Shown: one piece after another, positions 51,071-60,711 of the stretch
How the letters are laid out: each line of letters opens with the position of its first letter
Position numbering within the stretch: position 1 is the stretch's first letter
Source of the DNA: Bacillus sp. SORGH_AS_0510
GTDB taxonomy: Bacteria; Bacillota; Bacilli; Bacillales; Cytobacillaceae
Reading direction: 5' to 3'
Assembly: GCF_030818775.1 (NCBI RefSeq)
Contig: NZ_JAUTAU010000001.1
Location: 2,174,001 to 2,238,000 of the forward strand
Length of the DNA stretch: 64,000 nucleotides
Notes under the pieces: model-generated
What the model was told of the DNA's origin: nothing
Seen by the model: only the letters and a program-made list of their open reading frames with translations
The model's database searches: none
Program-made: the position numbers and the translations under genes

Positions 51071-51841
51071 ATGTCTTTCTTTAACAAAGTATTTGCAAGC
51101 GTAGGAATTGGGGCAGCATCAGTAGATACAAAGCTCGAAAAGGACACATACATGCCTGGAGAAACTGTTCAAGGTGTTGTAGAAATTAAAGGTGGAAAAG
51201 TAGATCAGCAGATTGAAGATATTTATCTGTCCCTAAATACTACATATTTAAAAGAGTCAGATGATCGCAAATACAATGTAACCGCAACTATCGAACGGTT
51301 TCGGTTAACTACTCCGTTTACAATTATGACAAATGAAAAAAAAGAAATTCCATTTACCTTCCAGCTTCCGTATGACACACCGTTATCCATTGGGAGATCA
51401 AAAGTATGGGTAACAACTGGCCTGGATATTAAAGGTGGGGTTGACCCAAGTGATAAGGATTATTTAAAGGTAATTCCCAACCAATTGATGACAGCGGTTT
51501 TTAATGCCGTTGATAACTTAGGTTTTAGAATTAGAGAAGCGGACTGTGAAGAAGCACCACGCCGTATAAGAGGCCGCTTACCGTTTGTACAGGAATTTGA
51601 ATTTGTACCAACGTCTGGGCCTTTTCGCGGTAAATTAGATGAATTAGAAGTAGTTTTCCTGTCCTCTGAAAATGGTACTCTGGATATGATGTTCCAGGTA
51701 GACCGACGCGCAAGGGGGCTGTCAGGGATATTCTCAGAAGCGATGGGTATGGATGAGACAAACGTAAGGTTAACAGTTTCAAATGCTGATCTTCCAAATT
51801 TACAACAAAAAATTCAAAATGTGATACAAAGATATTCGTAA
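51071..51841 (+). CDS. spo0M: Sporulation-control protein Spo0M
   Basis: A 256-residue arrestin-fold protein. It starts SFFNKVFASVGIGAASVDTK and contains PGETVQGVVEIKGG, IPFTFQLPYDTPLSIG and a DMMFQVDRRARG segment, all characteristic of Spo0M. It is cytoplasmic and affects sporulation and cell morphology in B. subtilis. The start ATG follows AGGAGGAG. The gene stands after the kinase gene. Confidence 0.92.
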   Translation: MSFFNKVFASVGIGAASVDTKLEKDTYMPGETVQGVVEIKGGKVDQQIEDIYLSLNTTYLKESDDRKYNVTATIERFRLTTPFTIMTNEKKEIPFTFQLPYDTPLSIGRSKVWVTTGLDIKGGVDPSDKDYLKVIPNQLMTAVFNAVDNLGFRIREADCEEAPRRIRGRLPFVQEFEFVPTSGPFRGKLDELEVVFLSSENGTLDMMFQVDRRARGLSGIFSEAMGMDETNVRLTVSNADLPNLQQKIQNVIQRYS

Positions 51842-51910
51842 TTAGCAAAAAAGTGTAATATCGACAAAAAAAGTTAGTATTCTACAGAGGATTCGACATA
51901 GTCTCTATCT

Positions 51911-51943
51911 AATTATTAGAATAGAAAATAAATTCTAATAATT
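51911..51943 (+). other. Perfect 12-bp inverted repeat before yodL
   Basis: AATTATTAGAAT and ATTCTAATAATT with a 9-base loop, directly before GGGGG (51944) of the yodL ribosome site. It may be an operator or a leader hairpin. Confidence 0.65.
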
Positions 51944-51954
51944 GGGGGTATATG

Positions 51955-52263
51955 ATGATCAGAGTGTTAACGAAAAAGCTATGTATTCAATATGATGTGA
52001 CGATCTTTCAGACTCCAAAGTACCGGGAATATAAAGGCTATAAGCAGGTATATAGAACAATCATTCCTGCTGCTAATCGTGAACAATGCTTACAAGAAAC
52101 ATTTAGCCGTTTTAATGTCACTGACAGAATACCCTCTAGTTATAAAGGGAGATTCCTTTCTACAGGTGATATTGTATTAATAGATGAGGGTCGTGGTGGC
52201 CAACACTATTATCAGTTAAAGACCGGTGGATGGGCTCCTGTAAATAGAATCCTGATACGCTAA
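51955..52263 (+). CDS. yodL: YodL-type MreB-interacting sporulation protein
   Basis: A 102-residue protein with IQYDVTIFQTPKYREYKGY, YRTIIPAANREQCLQETF, FSTGDIVLIDEGRGGQHYY-like blocks and a C-terminal WAPVNRI segment. It matches YodL, which antagonises the MreB cytoskeleton during sporulation in B. subtilis. The ATG at 51955 is preferred over 51952 for spacing. It is monocistronic, between an inverted repeat and a terminator. In B. subtilis yodL lies near yodN/yozD as here. Confidence 0.82.
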   Translation: MIRVLTKKLCIQYDVTIFQTPKYREYKGYKQVYRTIIPAANREQCLQETFSRFNVTDRIPSSYKGRFLSTGDIVLIDEGRGGQHYYQLKTGGWAPVNRILIR

Positions 52264-52264
52264 A

Positions 52265-52302
52265 AAACCTAAGGATAATTTCCTTAGGTTTACTTTATTT
52301 TT
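52265..52302. terminator. Bidirectional terminator after yodL
   Basis: AAACCTAAGG and CCTTAGGTTT with a 7-base loop, then ACTTTATTTTT. Confidence 0.85.
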
Positions 52303-52310
52303 GTATGTTG

Positions 52311-52439
52311 TTATCGTTTTCTTCCGCCGTCAGCTCTATTTTCTTTCGCGTGCGCCTCGTGTTCTGCTACAATCGCCTCGGCTGGTATGTGATTGTTTTT
52401 CTTTTGCCCATTTATGCGGTTTCTATGCTTTTTACCCAT
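52311..52439 (-). CDS. 42-residue basic small protein
   Basis: Reads GKKHRNRINGQKKNNHIPAE, followed by AIVAEHEAHAKENRADGG. It has no hydrophobic segment and is very hydrophilic and basic. An excellent ribosome site (AAAGGAGG) precedes the ATG. This composition is like small acid-soluble or other tiny spore proteins, but I do not recognise a named family. It lies divergent from deoD and convergent with yodL. Confidence 0.6.
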   Translation of the reverse strand: MGKKHRNRINGQKKNNHIPAEAIVAEHEAHAKENRADGGRKR

Positions 52440-52591
52440 TATCAATTCCTCCTTTACCATCTAAGAATAGCTTTCCACAAATAAAAAAAATCATGACTAT
52501 TTCTCAACAGGGTTTTTCAATAAAAACGGTTTATGATATATTGACTATGGTACGGAGTCTAACTGTACTTATCTTGATTGGAGGGTAATTT

Positions 52592-53297
52592 ATGAGTGTA
52601 CATATCGGTGCAAAAGAAAATGAGATTGCTGAAACGGTCCTACTTCCAGGAGATCCGCTTAGGGCAAAATATATTGCAGAAACTTTTTTAGAAGATGCTA
52701 AATGCTATAATGAAGTAAGAAACATGTTTGGTTACACAGGAACGTATAAAGGAAAAAGAATTTCGGTTCAAGGAACTGGAATGGGTGTTCCGTCTATTTC
52801 GATTTATGTAAATGAGTTAATTCAAAGCTATAATGTTCAAAATTTGATAAGAGTAGGTACGTGCGGAGCCATTCAAAAAGATGTAAAAGTACGTGATGTA
52901 ATTTTGGGCAATGACAAGCTCTACAGATTCAAATATGAACCGTCTCACATTTGGACATGTCGATTTTGCTCCTTGTGCTGATTTTAACTTACTAAAAAAG
53001 GCATATGATGCTGGAGTAACAAAAGGATTAAACTTAAAAGTAGGAAACATTTTTACAGCTGATTCTTTCTATAATGATAATGCAGAGCTTGAAAAGTGGG
53101 CTAAATATCAAATCCTGGCGATTGAAATGGAAACAACAGCTCTATATACCTTAGCGGCTAAATTTAACCGTAAGGCGCTTTCTGTTTTAACTGTAAGTGA
53201 CCATATCTTAACAGGTGAAGAGACAACTGCAGAAGAAAGACAACTAACTTTTAATGATATGATTGAGGTAGCATTAGAAGCTGCTATCAAGGAATAA
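52592..53297 (+). pseudogene. deoD: Purine nucleoside phosphorylase, frameshifted
   Basis: The first frame carries [31 protein letters not shown] and RVGTCGAIQ to VRDVIL. The other frame (from about 52909) continues as [41 protein letters not shown] and LTVSDHI. Together they are a complete DeoD of about 235 residues. A GGG run at 52906-52908 holds one extra base: TTGGCAATG would restore the frame. It is either a real null mutation or a base-calling error. Upstream ribosome site (GGAGGG) and downstream terminator are intact. Confidence 0.88.
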
Positions 53298-53308
53298 TGA
53301 ATTTATTG

Positions 53309-53339
53309 CCTCTTCCTCTTGGAAGAGGTTTTCTTTTTT
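53309..53339. terminator. Intrinsic terminator after deoD
   Basis: CCTCTTCC-tctt-GGAAGAGG followed by TTTTCTTTTTT. Confidence 0.9.
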
Positions 53340-53471
53340 ATCACAAAGGAACTTTGTAACAGAATGGAGAAATAGAATGTAAATATAAATAAAGCAACTA
53401 TGTGACTAAAGGACCTTTTGTATTGAAATACATAGGGGGCAGGGGTATAGTGCGAAATGAGGTGAACGAAA

Positions 53472-55667
53472 ATGAAAGAAAAACTCAAACTTGATATTTC
53501 AGGTATGACATGTGCAGCTTGTTCCACGAGAATTGAAAAAGTATTAAACAAATTGAATGGTGTTGAAGCGAATGTTAATTTGGCAATGGAAAACGCTTCC
53601 GTATTCTATGATAAGGAATTAGTTTCAAGCGATGATATTATTACAAAAATTGAGAATCTCGGTTATAGTGCACAAATAGCAGATCAACAAAGAGCCATAA
53701 AACAACAAAATAAGGAAGAGGAAATTAAGCAAAAAAAACGCATGTTCTCACTTTCTGTTGTATTGTCATTACCACTGTTGTACACTATGCTTGCCCATTT
53801 TCCATTTGATGTGGGATTGCCTATGCCAAAGGTTATGATGAATCCATGGTTTCAATTATTATTAGCAACACCTGTCCAATTTTATATTGGAGGGCCATTT
53901 TATATTGCCGCTTATAAAGCACTAAAAAATAATAGTGCAAATATGGACGTACTAGTTGCTTTAGGAACCTCAGCTGCCTATTTCTACAGTCTTTTAGAAG
54001 GAATCAAAACAATTGGCCATCCTTCTTATATGCCGCATCTTTATTTCGAAACAAGTGCCGTACTTATTACTTTAATTTTGCTGGGAAAATTATTTGAAAC
54101 TCTAGCAAAAGGAAGAACGAAAATCGCTATTTCTAAATTGCTAAGTCTTCAAGCAAGGGTAGCGACGGTTATTAGAGATGGAAGAGAACTCCAATTACCT
54201 ATAGAAGAAGTGAGGGTATCGGACCGGTTGGTCGTGAAGCCAGGTGAAAAAATTCCGGTAGATGGACAAGTTCTATTAGGTCAATCTTCTGTTGATGAGT
54301 CGATGATAACCGGTGAATCAATGCCGGCAGAGAAATCAGTAGGAGATCTAGTAATTGGTTCAACGATCAATAAAAACGGAAATCTGACAATCAAAGCAAC
54401 AAAAGTTGGAAAAGATACCGCTCTAGCTGGAATCATAAAAATTGTTGAGGAAGCACAAGGATCAAAAGCACCGATTCAACGTATTGCGGATACCATTTCT
54501 GGCTACTTTGTTCCTGTGGTTGTTATTATTTCAATAATTACTTTCTTAATTAGGTATTTATTTGTGAACCCCGGTGATTTTCCAACGGCTTTAGAAACTG
54601 CAATTGCTGTTCTTGTGATTGCCTGTCCTTGTGCACTTGGGCTAGCAACGCCTACATCCATAATGGTGGGAACTGGAAAAGGTGCAGAAATGGGCATACT
54701 TTTTAAAGGTGGGGAGCATTTAGAAACAGCACACAGAATAAATGCCATTGTCCTAGATAAAACGGGAACTCTTACAAAAGGTCAACCGGTTGTTACTGAT
54801 TTCATTGCATATAAAGAAGAGAAAAAAGTTCTTCAATATTTAGTTTCTGTAGAAAAATCTTCAGAACATCCTCTTGCCGAAGCGATTGTTAAGTATGGTG
54901 TAGAAAGAAGAACCTGCACACTTCCGGTAAAACGTTTTAAAGCGATTCCTGGTTATGGAATTGAAGCCAAAATTGGCGAAGATGAAATCTATGTAGGCAC
55001 GCGAAAACTTATGGATTTAAAAAATATTTCTTACTCAGAAATAGAAAAAGATTTACTCCTCTTTGAAAATGAAGGTAAAACGGCTATGTATATTTCGATT
55101 AATTCAAGCATAATGGGGCTGGTTGCAGTTGCTGACATAGTAAAAGAGACCGCAAGGCTTGCGGTTACTCAGCTAAGTGAATTAGGAATTGAAGTATATA
55201 TGCTCACGGGTGATAATGAACGGACAGCTAAGGCGATTGCTTCACAGGTAGGTATTACAAATGTAATCGCTGAAGTACTTCCTGATGAAAAAGCAAATCA
55301 CATAAAAGAATTACAGCATCAAGGAAGGAAAGTTGCGATGGTAGGGGATGGTATTAATGATGCACCGGCACTTGCTGTTGCAGATATTGGAATAGCAATT
55401 GGTTCAGGAACAGACGTTGCTATTGAAGCAGCAGATATCACCATACTTGCTGGGGAACTGACATTAATTCCAAAGGCAATTGCACTTAGTAAAAGAACAA
55501 TGCAAAATATCCGTCAAAACCTATTTTGGGCTCTAATCTACAATTCGGGAGGAATTCCGATTGCTGCCTTAGGATTATTAGCACCATGGGTGGCTGGAGC
55601 AGCTATGGCCTTTAGTTCAGTTTCAGTTGTAACCAATTCACTCCGATTAAAGCGAGTAAAGATATAA
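53472..55667 (+). CDS. copA: Copper-translocating P1B-type ATPase
   Basis: A Cu(I) exporter of 731 residues. One N-terminal heavy-metal-binding domain has [11 protein letters not shown] (B. subtilis CopA has two such domains and about 800 residues). Then come eight membrane segments, the actuator TGES, the [10 protein letters not shown] copper-selective motif, the phosphorylation site DKTGTLTKG, the SEHPLAEA loop and the hinge [11 protein letters not shown]. The ATG follows GAGGTGAAC. No copZ or csoR lies next to it, so copper control is not evident here. Confidence 0.93.
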   Translation: MKEKLKLDISGMTCAACSTRIEKVLNKLNGVEANVNLAMENASVFYDKELVSSDDIITKIENLGYSAQIADQQRAIKQQNKEEEIKQKKRMFSLSVVLSLPLLYTMLAHFPFDVGLPMPKVMMNPWFQLLLATPVQFYIGGPFYIAAYKALKNNSANMDVLVALGTSAAYFYSLLEGIKTIGHPSYMPHLYFETSAVLITLILLGKLFETLAKGRTKIAISKLLSLQARVATVIRDGRELQLPIEEVRVSDRLVVKPGEKIPVDGQVLLGQSSVDESMITGESMPAEKSVGDLVIGSTINKNGNLTIKATKVGKDTALAGIIKIVEEAQGSKAPIQRIADTISGYFVPVVVIISIITFLIRYLFVNPGDFPTALETAIAVLVIACPCALGLATPTSIMVGTGKGAEMGILFKGGEHLETAHRINAIVLDKTGTLTKGQPVVTDFIAYKEEKKVLQYLVSVEKSSEHPLAEAIVKYGVERRTCTLPVKRFKAIPGYGIEAKIGEDEIYVGTRKLMDLKNISYSEIEKDLLLFENEGKTAMYISINSSIMGLVAVADIVKETARLAVTQLSELGIEVYMLTGDNERTAKAIASQVGITNVIAEVLPDEKANHIKELQHQGRKVAMVGDGINDAPALAVADIGIAIGSGTDVAIEAADITILAGELTLIPKAIALSKRTMQNIRQNLFWALIYNSGGIPIAALGLLAPWVAGAAMAFSSVSVVTNSLRLKRVKI

Positions 55668-55809
55668 ATAATTAAATTCATTAACTTTTCTTTGTTAATT
55701 TTAATAAAAAGATGTTATTCTAATCACTAAGGGTTTACTTTTTAAAGTGACATTAGTTTAAACTAACTAGTACATACTTATTTTTATGGTAATGAAAGTG
55801 GTGAAAGCT

Positions 55810-57303
55810 TTGGAAGAAAAGAATAATGATCAAGAAAAAATTGAGGGAGAAAAAGTTGAACAGGATCTATTATCTGAGAACAAATCAGGATATATTCGGC
55901 TAAAGAAGTTTCAGTTTATCATGCTTTTATTCTTATTGGTTTTCTTATCTGCTGGGATAACAACAATTGCCTTTGCGTTTGGTAAGGAAAAAGTAGTAAC
56001 AGTTGGAGCAGATAGACCGGAATTCAATAAACTATATGAAGCATTTGATACCTTGAAAAATGGTTATTATAAGGATGTAGATCAAAAGAAGTTAATTAAC
56101 GGTGCGATCAATGGAATGGTAGAATCCCTTGATGACCCATATTCAGATTATATGAGTAACGAAGAAGCAAAAAGTTTTCATAGCAGTATTTCCTCTTCTT
56201 TTGAAGGAATTGGTGCTGAAATTCAAGAAAAGGATGGACATATTGTCATTGTTTCTCCAATTAAAGGGTCTCCAGCTGAAAAAGCAGGCTTAAAACCAAA
56301 TGATATGATTATTTCAGTCGATGGCAAAAGTTTACAGGGAATGAACTCTACTCAAGCTGTCACTTTAATCAGAGGAAAGAAAGGCACAAAGGTTGAATTA
56401 ACCATACAAAGACCTGGAACAGAAGCTCCAATGACTGTTCCAATTATTCGGGATACGATTCCAATTGAGACAGTTTATGGTGAAATGGTTGACGATACTA
56501 TAGCAAAAGTTCAAATTACAAGCTTCTCAAGTAATACTTCAAAAGAACTTGTTACTACCCTAAATGATTTACAAAAGAAGGGTATGAAAGGTTTAGTATT
56601 AGATTTAAGGCAGAATCCGGGTGGATTATTAGATCAAGCAGTTAGTATTACTAGCATGTTTGTCCCTAAAGGAAAAATTATTGTTAAAGAGGAAGATCGA
56701 AACGGAAAGATTAAAGAAATTGCTTCTCAAAATCAAGGAAACCCTGACTTACCGTTAGTAGTTTTAATTGATAAGGGAAGTGCAAGTGCATCTGAAATCT
56801 TTGCTGCTGCTGTTAAAGAATCAGCAGGAATTCCGCTTGTTGGAGAGAAATCGTTCGGAAAAGGAACCGTTCAAACTGCTGAAGATTTTAAAGATGGTTC
56901 TAACCTAAAATATACGATTGCTAAATGGTTAACTCCGAATGGTAACTGGATTCATAAAAAAGGAATTGAGCCAGATGTAGCGGTAGCACTTCCGGATTAT
57001 GCGACACTACCGATCATTGATCCTGAGAAAGAACTGTCGATTTCAAACTCATCCACAGAAATTCAAACAGCTCAGAAAATGTTAAAAGCTATTGGATACG
57101 ACCCAGGACGTGAAGATGGATTTTTCGATGAGAAAACAAAACAGGCTGTAATTGCTTTCCAAAAGGCACAAAAGCTTTCTGCTGATGGTGTGTTAAAAGG
57201 TGATTCAACCTTAAAATTGATGGAACTTTTAAGAGATAAAATTAAAACAAGTGACACCCAATTGCAAAAAGCAATTGAAGTGTTAAAAGGTAGAATGAAA
57301 TAA
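55810..57303 (+). CDS. Carboxy-terminal processing protease (S41) with PDZ and peptidoglycan-binding domains
   Basis: A 497-residue CtpA/CtpB-type protease. It has an N-terminal membrane anchor (IMLLFLLVFLSAGITTIAF), a PDZ domain (about residues 100-175, GIGAEIQEKDGHIVIVSPIK), and the catalytic Ser in KGSASASEIFAAA with Lys in GEKSFGKGTVQT. A C-terminal PG_binding_1 domain contains GYDPGREDGFFDEKTKQAV. I chose TTG at 55810, preceded by AGTGGTG. An upstream ATG at 55786 would add eight residues. In sporulating bacilli such proteases cleave signalling proteins such as SpoIVFA. Confidence 0.9.
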   Translation: MEEKNNDQEKIEGEKVEQDLLSENKSGYIRLKKFQFIMLLFLLVFLSAGITTIAFAFGKEKVVTVGADRPEFNKLYEAFDTLKNGYYKDVDQKKLINGAINGMVESLDDPYSDYMSNEEAKSFHSSISSSFEGIGAEIQEKDGHIVIVSPIKGSPAEKAGLKPNDMIISVDGKSLQGMNSTQAVTLIRGKKGTKVELTIQRPGTEAPMTVPIIRDTIPIETVYGEMVDDTIAKVQITSFSSNTSKELVTTLNDLQKKGMKGLVLDLRQNPGGLLDQAVSITSMFVPKGKIIVKEEDRNGKIKEIASQNQGNPDLPLVVLIDKGSASASEIFAAAVKESAGIPLVGEKSFGKGTVQTAEDFKDGSNLKYTIAKWLTPNGNWIHKKGIEPDVAVALPDYATLPIIDPEKELSISNSSTEIQTAQKMLKAIGYDPGREDGFFDEKTKQAVIAFQKAQKLSADGVLKGDSTLKLMELLRDKIKTSDTQLQKAIEVLKGRMK

Positions 57304-57305
57304 AA

Positions 57306-57339
57306 AATCAACTCAGCTTAGGCTGGGTTGATTTTTTTT
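57306..57339 (+). terminator. Intrinsic terminator after the S41 protease gene
   Basis: AATCAAC-CAGC and GCTG-GTTGATT followed by TTTTTT. Confidence 0.88.
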
Positions 57340-57381
57340 GCAGAGGCTATGTTAAGGAACATTGCTGTATAATTATCTCCT

Positions 57382-57412
57382 GTTGAATGGAGCGGAAACC
57401 AACAGTCAATTT
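57382..57412. repeat. Internally deleted remnant of the dispersed repeat
   Basis: TGTTGAATGGAGCGGAAAC is followed directly by CAACAGTC, so the left and right ends of the repeat are joined without its ~100-bp interior. Its ends match copies A to C. Confidence 0.65.
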
Positions 57413-57509
57413 TAATAGAGATTTTGTAAAAAGTATAATGTCAATTGTATATTTATCATCCTTATTTCCAACAATGGACAGTAAACGAAGTGTAAGGGTG
57501 GTTTTTAAG

Positions 57510-58166
57510 ATGAGAAAGCTTTGTATTGCAGTTATTTTGTTTTCATTTTTAGGCTTTGGTCCCCTTGAATCATATTTTCACAAGAATGTTAAAACAGATG
57601 GGAACCAAGAGAACGGAAACACGGTCTTCCAAAAACTGAAGGGGACAGCGGATTCAAATCCGCTTAGTGCAGATGGGCCGAAGTTGGAATCCTTTTTGAT
57701 AACTGAAAACAAGGGAAACAACAATAGTCAAGAAATGAACATAGGGATGATTATTACTCGTGATACAGCTAACAATAAGGTTACTTATGGAACGGTACCT
57801 CTACCAGTTGTAAATAATGATGTGGATTTTGATCAGTTAAAAAAAACGGTTGAAAAAAATTATCAGATACCAATTGACCATTGTTTTATCATTGGTTCAT
57901 CTGGTATTGCTAAAATACAACAAATGATCAATGGATTAGAAGAGAATAATGCTTCAAATCAATGGTTATCCATGCTTCCTTCACTCCTAAATGAGGTACG
58001 GCATAGTATAAAGACAGACTTAGATTCCGGAGAGTTATTTCAGTTGGGGCTTTCCGCTATGATTAACCCTATAACTAAATTTGAACCAATTCAAATCAAC
58101 GGTAACCCTTCACAAACAGTTAACTTAGATATGGAAGATAACAAGCAAAAACCAATGGTAAATTAA
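57510..58166 (+). CDS. Exported protein of unknown function
   Basis: A 218-residue protein with an N-terminal signal peptide (RKLCIAVILFSFLGFGPLE). The remainder has mixed secondary structure with NVTYGTVPLPVVNNDVD-like and YQIPIDHCFIIGSSGIAKIQ segments and a lysine-rich end. The latter block loosely resembles the core of LytR/CpsA-type proteins, but the catalytic residues are not recognisable. The ATG at 57510 follows AAGGGTGG. It is a single gene whose origin and function are unclear. Confidence 0.6.
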   Translation: MRKLCIAVILFSFLGFGPLESYFHKNVKTDGNQENGNTVFQKLKGTADSNPLSADGPKLESFLITENKGNNNSQEMNIGMIITRDTANNKVTYGTVPLPVVNNDVDFDQLKKTVEKNYQIPIDHCFIIGSSGIAKIQQMINGLEENNASNQWLSMLPSLLNEVRHSIKTDLDSGELFQLGLSAMINPITKFEPIQINGNPSQTVNLDMEDNKQKPMVN

Positions 58167-58262
58167 GCGGATGGAAACATTCGCTTTTTTACTTTCAATT
58201 GATGTAAACCGTATATACATTCATATATAATAAAGTGAACATGAAAAAGAAGGGACAGTAAG

Positions 58263-59186
58263 ATGAAAAAAGCAGATATTTATATTTTATCCGGTTTCTT
58301 AGGGAGTGGAAAAACTACCTTATTAAAAAGATTATTAGAGGATGAACGCAGGTTAGGCAGAAAAGTTGCAGTAATGATGAATGAACTGGGTCAAGTGTCT
58401 ATTGATTCTAACGTAGTTGATGATGATGTCGAATTGAAAGAACTGCTTGGTGGATGTATTTGCTGCTCAATTCAAGATAAGCTTGAGGCACAGCTCCAAG
58501 GGTTGCTAGTAGTAGAAAAACCTGATGTCATTTACATAGAGACAACTGGAGCCGCACATCCAGTAGAAGTATTAGATGCGATACTCTCTCCATTATTTGC
58601 AGAGAAGCTCCATATTAAAGGAATTATCACTACAATAGATGGAACAAGGTGGAAGAATAGAAAAGCAATGAGTCCACAACTTCAACAGTTAATTTTAGAG
58701 CAGGTTAGGCACGCAGATTTTATTATCGTAAATAAAATTAGCGAATTGGAAGAGAAAGAGCAAGCAAGTATTACCTTTGAAATTCAGTCCATAAATTCCA
58801 ATGCAAGATGCTTACTTACAAATTACTCACAAGTCTCAATAGGGGACCTTAGAAAGCTTTCAGTATCGTTTGATGAGGCGTTAAGAAAAAATTCGCAGCA
58901 AATTAAATTAAACCTAACAACATTTGTTCATCAGTTTCAAAACGCGATTAACCATGTAGAATTTGAAACATTCTTAAAGAAACTACCTGATACTATTTAC
59001 CGAATTAAAGGGTATGTTAAATTTTCTTCCTCGGATCTTCCATATTTGTTTCAGTTTTCCTATGGGATGCCTTTATATATGAAAGAAAATATGAATTTAC
59101 CCTTAAACCTTGTATTCATTGGAGAAAACATCGATTGGAATGAGATTCAGCAACAATTAGTGCATCTTGAAAAAAACATTGAATAA
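58263..59186 (+). CDS. COG0523 family GTPase metallochaperone (CobW/YciC type)
   Basis: A 307-residue SIMIBI-class GTPase. The P-loop is SGFLGSGKTTLLKRLL, the metal-binding CxCC is LLGGCICCS, and VNKISE supplies the NKxE base-recognition motif. The C-terminal CobW_C domain follows near residue 215. Members deliver Zn, Co or Fe to partner enzymes. No zur-type operator (TCGTAAT-type repeat) was seen upstream, so regulation is unresolved. Confidence 0.9.
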   Translation: MKKADIYILSGFLGSGKTTLLKRLLEDERRLGRKVAVMMNELGQVSIDSNVVDDDVELKELLGGCICCSIQDKLEAQLQGLLVVEKPDVIYIETTGAAHPVEVLDAILSPLFAEKLHIKGIITTIDGTRWKNRKAMSPQLQQLILEQVRHADFIIVNKISELEEKEQASITFEIQSINSNARCLLTNYSQVSIGDLRKLSVSFDEALRKNSQQIKLNLTTFVHQFQNAINHVEFETFLKKLPDTIYRIKGYVKFSSSDLPYLFQFSYGMPLYMKENMNLPLNLVFIGENIDWNEIQQQLVHLEKNIE

Positions 59187-59264
59187 TGAAATGAAAGTGA
59201 ATGATTAATGTCTCTTCAGGTAACTCTTTTAATGTAGTAAAAAACCATTAAAAGGGGGATTAAT

Positions 59265-60086
59265 TTGAAGAAGGCCGCATGCATATTAGTGTTAACCTAT
59301 ATCCTCTTTAATGGACAATGTGTTCTTGCTGGATCTGACATTGACTATAAAATCGAAATGTTGAATTGGAATGAAGTCAATCATATCTTACCAAAGTACT
59401 CAAAATTTATTGTCCTGGATGTAGAAACTGGAAAACGATTTAACGTGCAAAGACGGGCTGGTAGTCACCATGCAGATGTTCAGCCATTAACCCCAAAGGA
59501 TACAAAAATTATGAAAAAAATATACGGGGGAAATTGGAGCTGGAAACGACGGGCCATTATTGTCGTCCATAAGAATCAATGGATTGCAGCTTCCATGCAT
59601 GGGATGCCCCATGGTGCAGGTGCACTTAAGAATAACTTTCCAGGTCATTTTTGTATTCACTTTTATGGAAGTACAACACATCGAACAAATTCTATGGACT
59701 TATCACATATGCTGATGGTTTTAAAGGCATCTGGAAAACTTAATGAATACTTAAGCAAGGCAAATCCTTACGAAGTAATAGACGCTTATATAGCAGGTAT
59801 TAAACAACAGGATTCCAAAATTACTTCTTTGGTTTCTTTGCAAAAAAATAATTGGAAGCCTGTATTTAAAGTAGTGGAAAATATTCGTTTAACACGAATG
59901 GAACGACTACCGGCAGAGGATTTAACTAGTGAAATTAGTTTAGATGTACCTGTAGATATTGATTGGTATATTAAAAACAGGGGAAGACAAACCTATCATG
60001 AAACTATTCATTTAGTTCGTTTTTCACCTGTTGGTGTTTGGAAAGTGGATTCAAAGCACTTTTTAAAGAAAAATACTCTTCCCTAA
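59265..60086 (+). CDS. Secreted protein with L,D-transpeptidase-like cysteine motif
   Basis: A 273-residue exported protein with an N-terminal signal peptide (KKAACILVLTYILFNG). The middle contains GKRFNVQRRAGSHHADVQP, HGMPHGAGALKNNFPGH and FCIHFYGSTTH, which loosely recall the HG and catalytic Cys-His of YkuD-like transpeptidases. The arrangement is atypical, so the enzymatic assignment is tentative. The start is TTG at 59265 after AAAAGGGGG. No domain is assigned to the C-terminal third. Confidence 0.6.
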   Translation: MKKAACILVLTYILFNGQCVLAGSDIDYKIEMLNWNEVNHILPKYSKFIVLDVETGKRFNVQRRAGSHHADVQPLTPKDTKIMKKIYGGNWSWKRRAIIVVHKNQWIAASMHGMPHGAGALKNNFPGHFCIHFYGSTTHRTNSMDLSHMLMVLKASGKLNEYLSKANPYEVIDAYIAGIKQQDSKITSLVSLQKNNWKPVFKVVENIRLTRMERLPAEDLTSEISLDVPVDIDWYIKNRGRQTYHETIHLVRFSPVGVWKVDSKHFLKKNTLP

Positions 60087-60111
60087 AAACAAGGCTCTTT
60101 TAAACTTACCT

Positions 60112-60300
60112 TTTGATTTCCGCTCCAGGCACGAGCGGTTCGTGGGTGTTTCGGCGAGCCTCCTCGACGCAAGCGACTGTGGGGTCTCCCCTGAACCATA
60201 CTCCCACAGGACATTGAATTACATCTTGAATTCGCCCACGCACGAAGGAAATGCGATAGCATTTTCGAGGAGTCTTCGTGCCTTCCGCTCCAATCAACAG
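60112..60300. repeat. Dispersed Bacillus-type repeat, copy C, inverted (189 bp)
   Basis: The reverse complement matches copies A and B: GGAGCGGAAGGC at one side, GGGGAGACCCCACAG and GAGGAGGCTCGCCGAAAC inside, CTGTTGATTGGAGCGGAAGG at the end. It carries about 57 extra bases near 60206-60266 with no counterpart in the other copies. Confidence 0.82.
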
Positions 60301-60311
60301 GATGTATATAA

Positions 60312-60355
60312 AAAAACACCTTTATATGAGGATACCCTCAAATAAAGGTGTTTTT
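60312..60355. terminator. Bidirectional terminator
   Basis: AAAAACACCTTTAT and ATAAAGGTGTTTTT form a 14-bp perfect stem. It lies between the secreted-protein gene and the convergent zinc-ribbon gene. Confidence 0.9.
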
Positions 60356-60366
60356 ACTTAGAGATA

Positions 60367-60612
60367 TTACATTTGCTGTTCTCCAAACTTAATAAAGGTC
60401 CGTTCATCTTCTATTAATCCGCAGGCACCACACTGCACTCGATATTCGGGTCCGTTGTATGGGATATGAAAAGGTTCTAGATTACCTTCAATATACTCAC
60501 GAACGACTTCTCCGGACTGAGGATCAAGCTTAACAGAATGAGGCACTTGCTGAATAATATTAAATCTGCTTCGATTTGTTTTGCAATTAGGGCATTTATA
60601 AGGTGTTGACAT
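60367..60612 (-). CDS. Small zinc-ribbon protein
   Basis: An 81-residue protein with CPNCKTNRS near the N-terminus and [10 protein letters not shown] near the C-terminus, giving two CxxC knuckles typical of a four-Cys zinc ribbon. A strong ribosome site (GAAAGGAGA) precedes the ATG. It is cytoplasmic with no known partner. Function is unknown. Confidence 0.65.
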   Translation of the reverse strand: MSTPYKCPNCKTNRSRFNIIQQVPHSVKLDPQSGEVVREYIEGNLEPFHIPYNGPEYRVQCGACGLIEDERTFIKFGEQQM

Positions 60613-60711
60613 GGGTTATCTCCTTTCAATAAATTGTTAAAATCTATTTTTTGCAATAATGTTAGTAAATATGTAACAATGCAATTGATGGATAAAGGAG
60701 GAATGGTAAAG

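Noticed and set aside
60083..60345. Three open frames inside the inverted repeat copy
   Set aside because: They lie in the repeat on both strands with no coding features.
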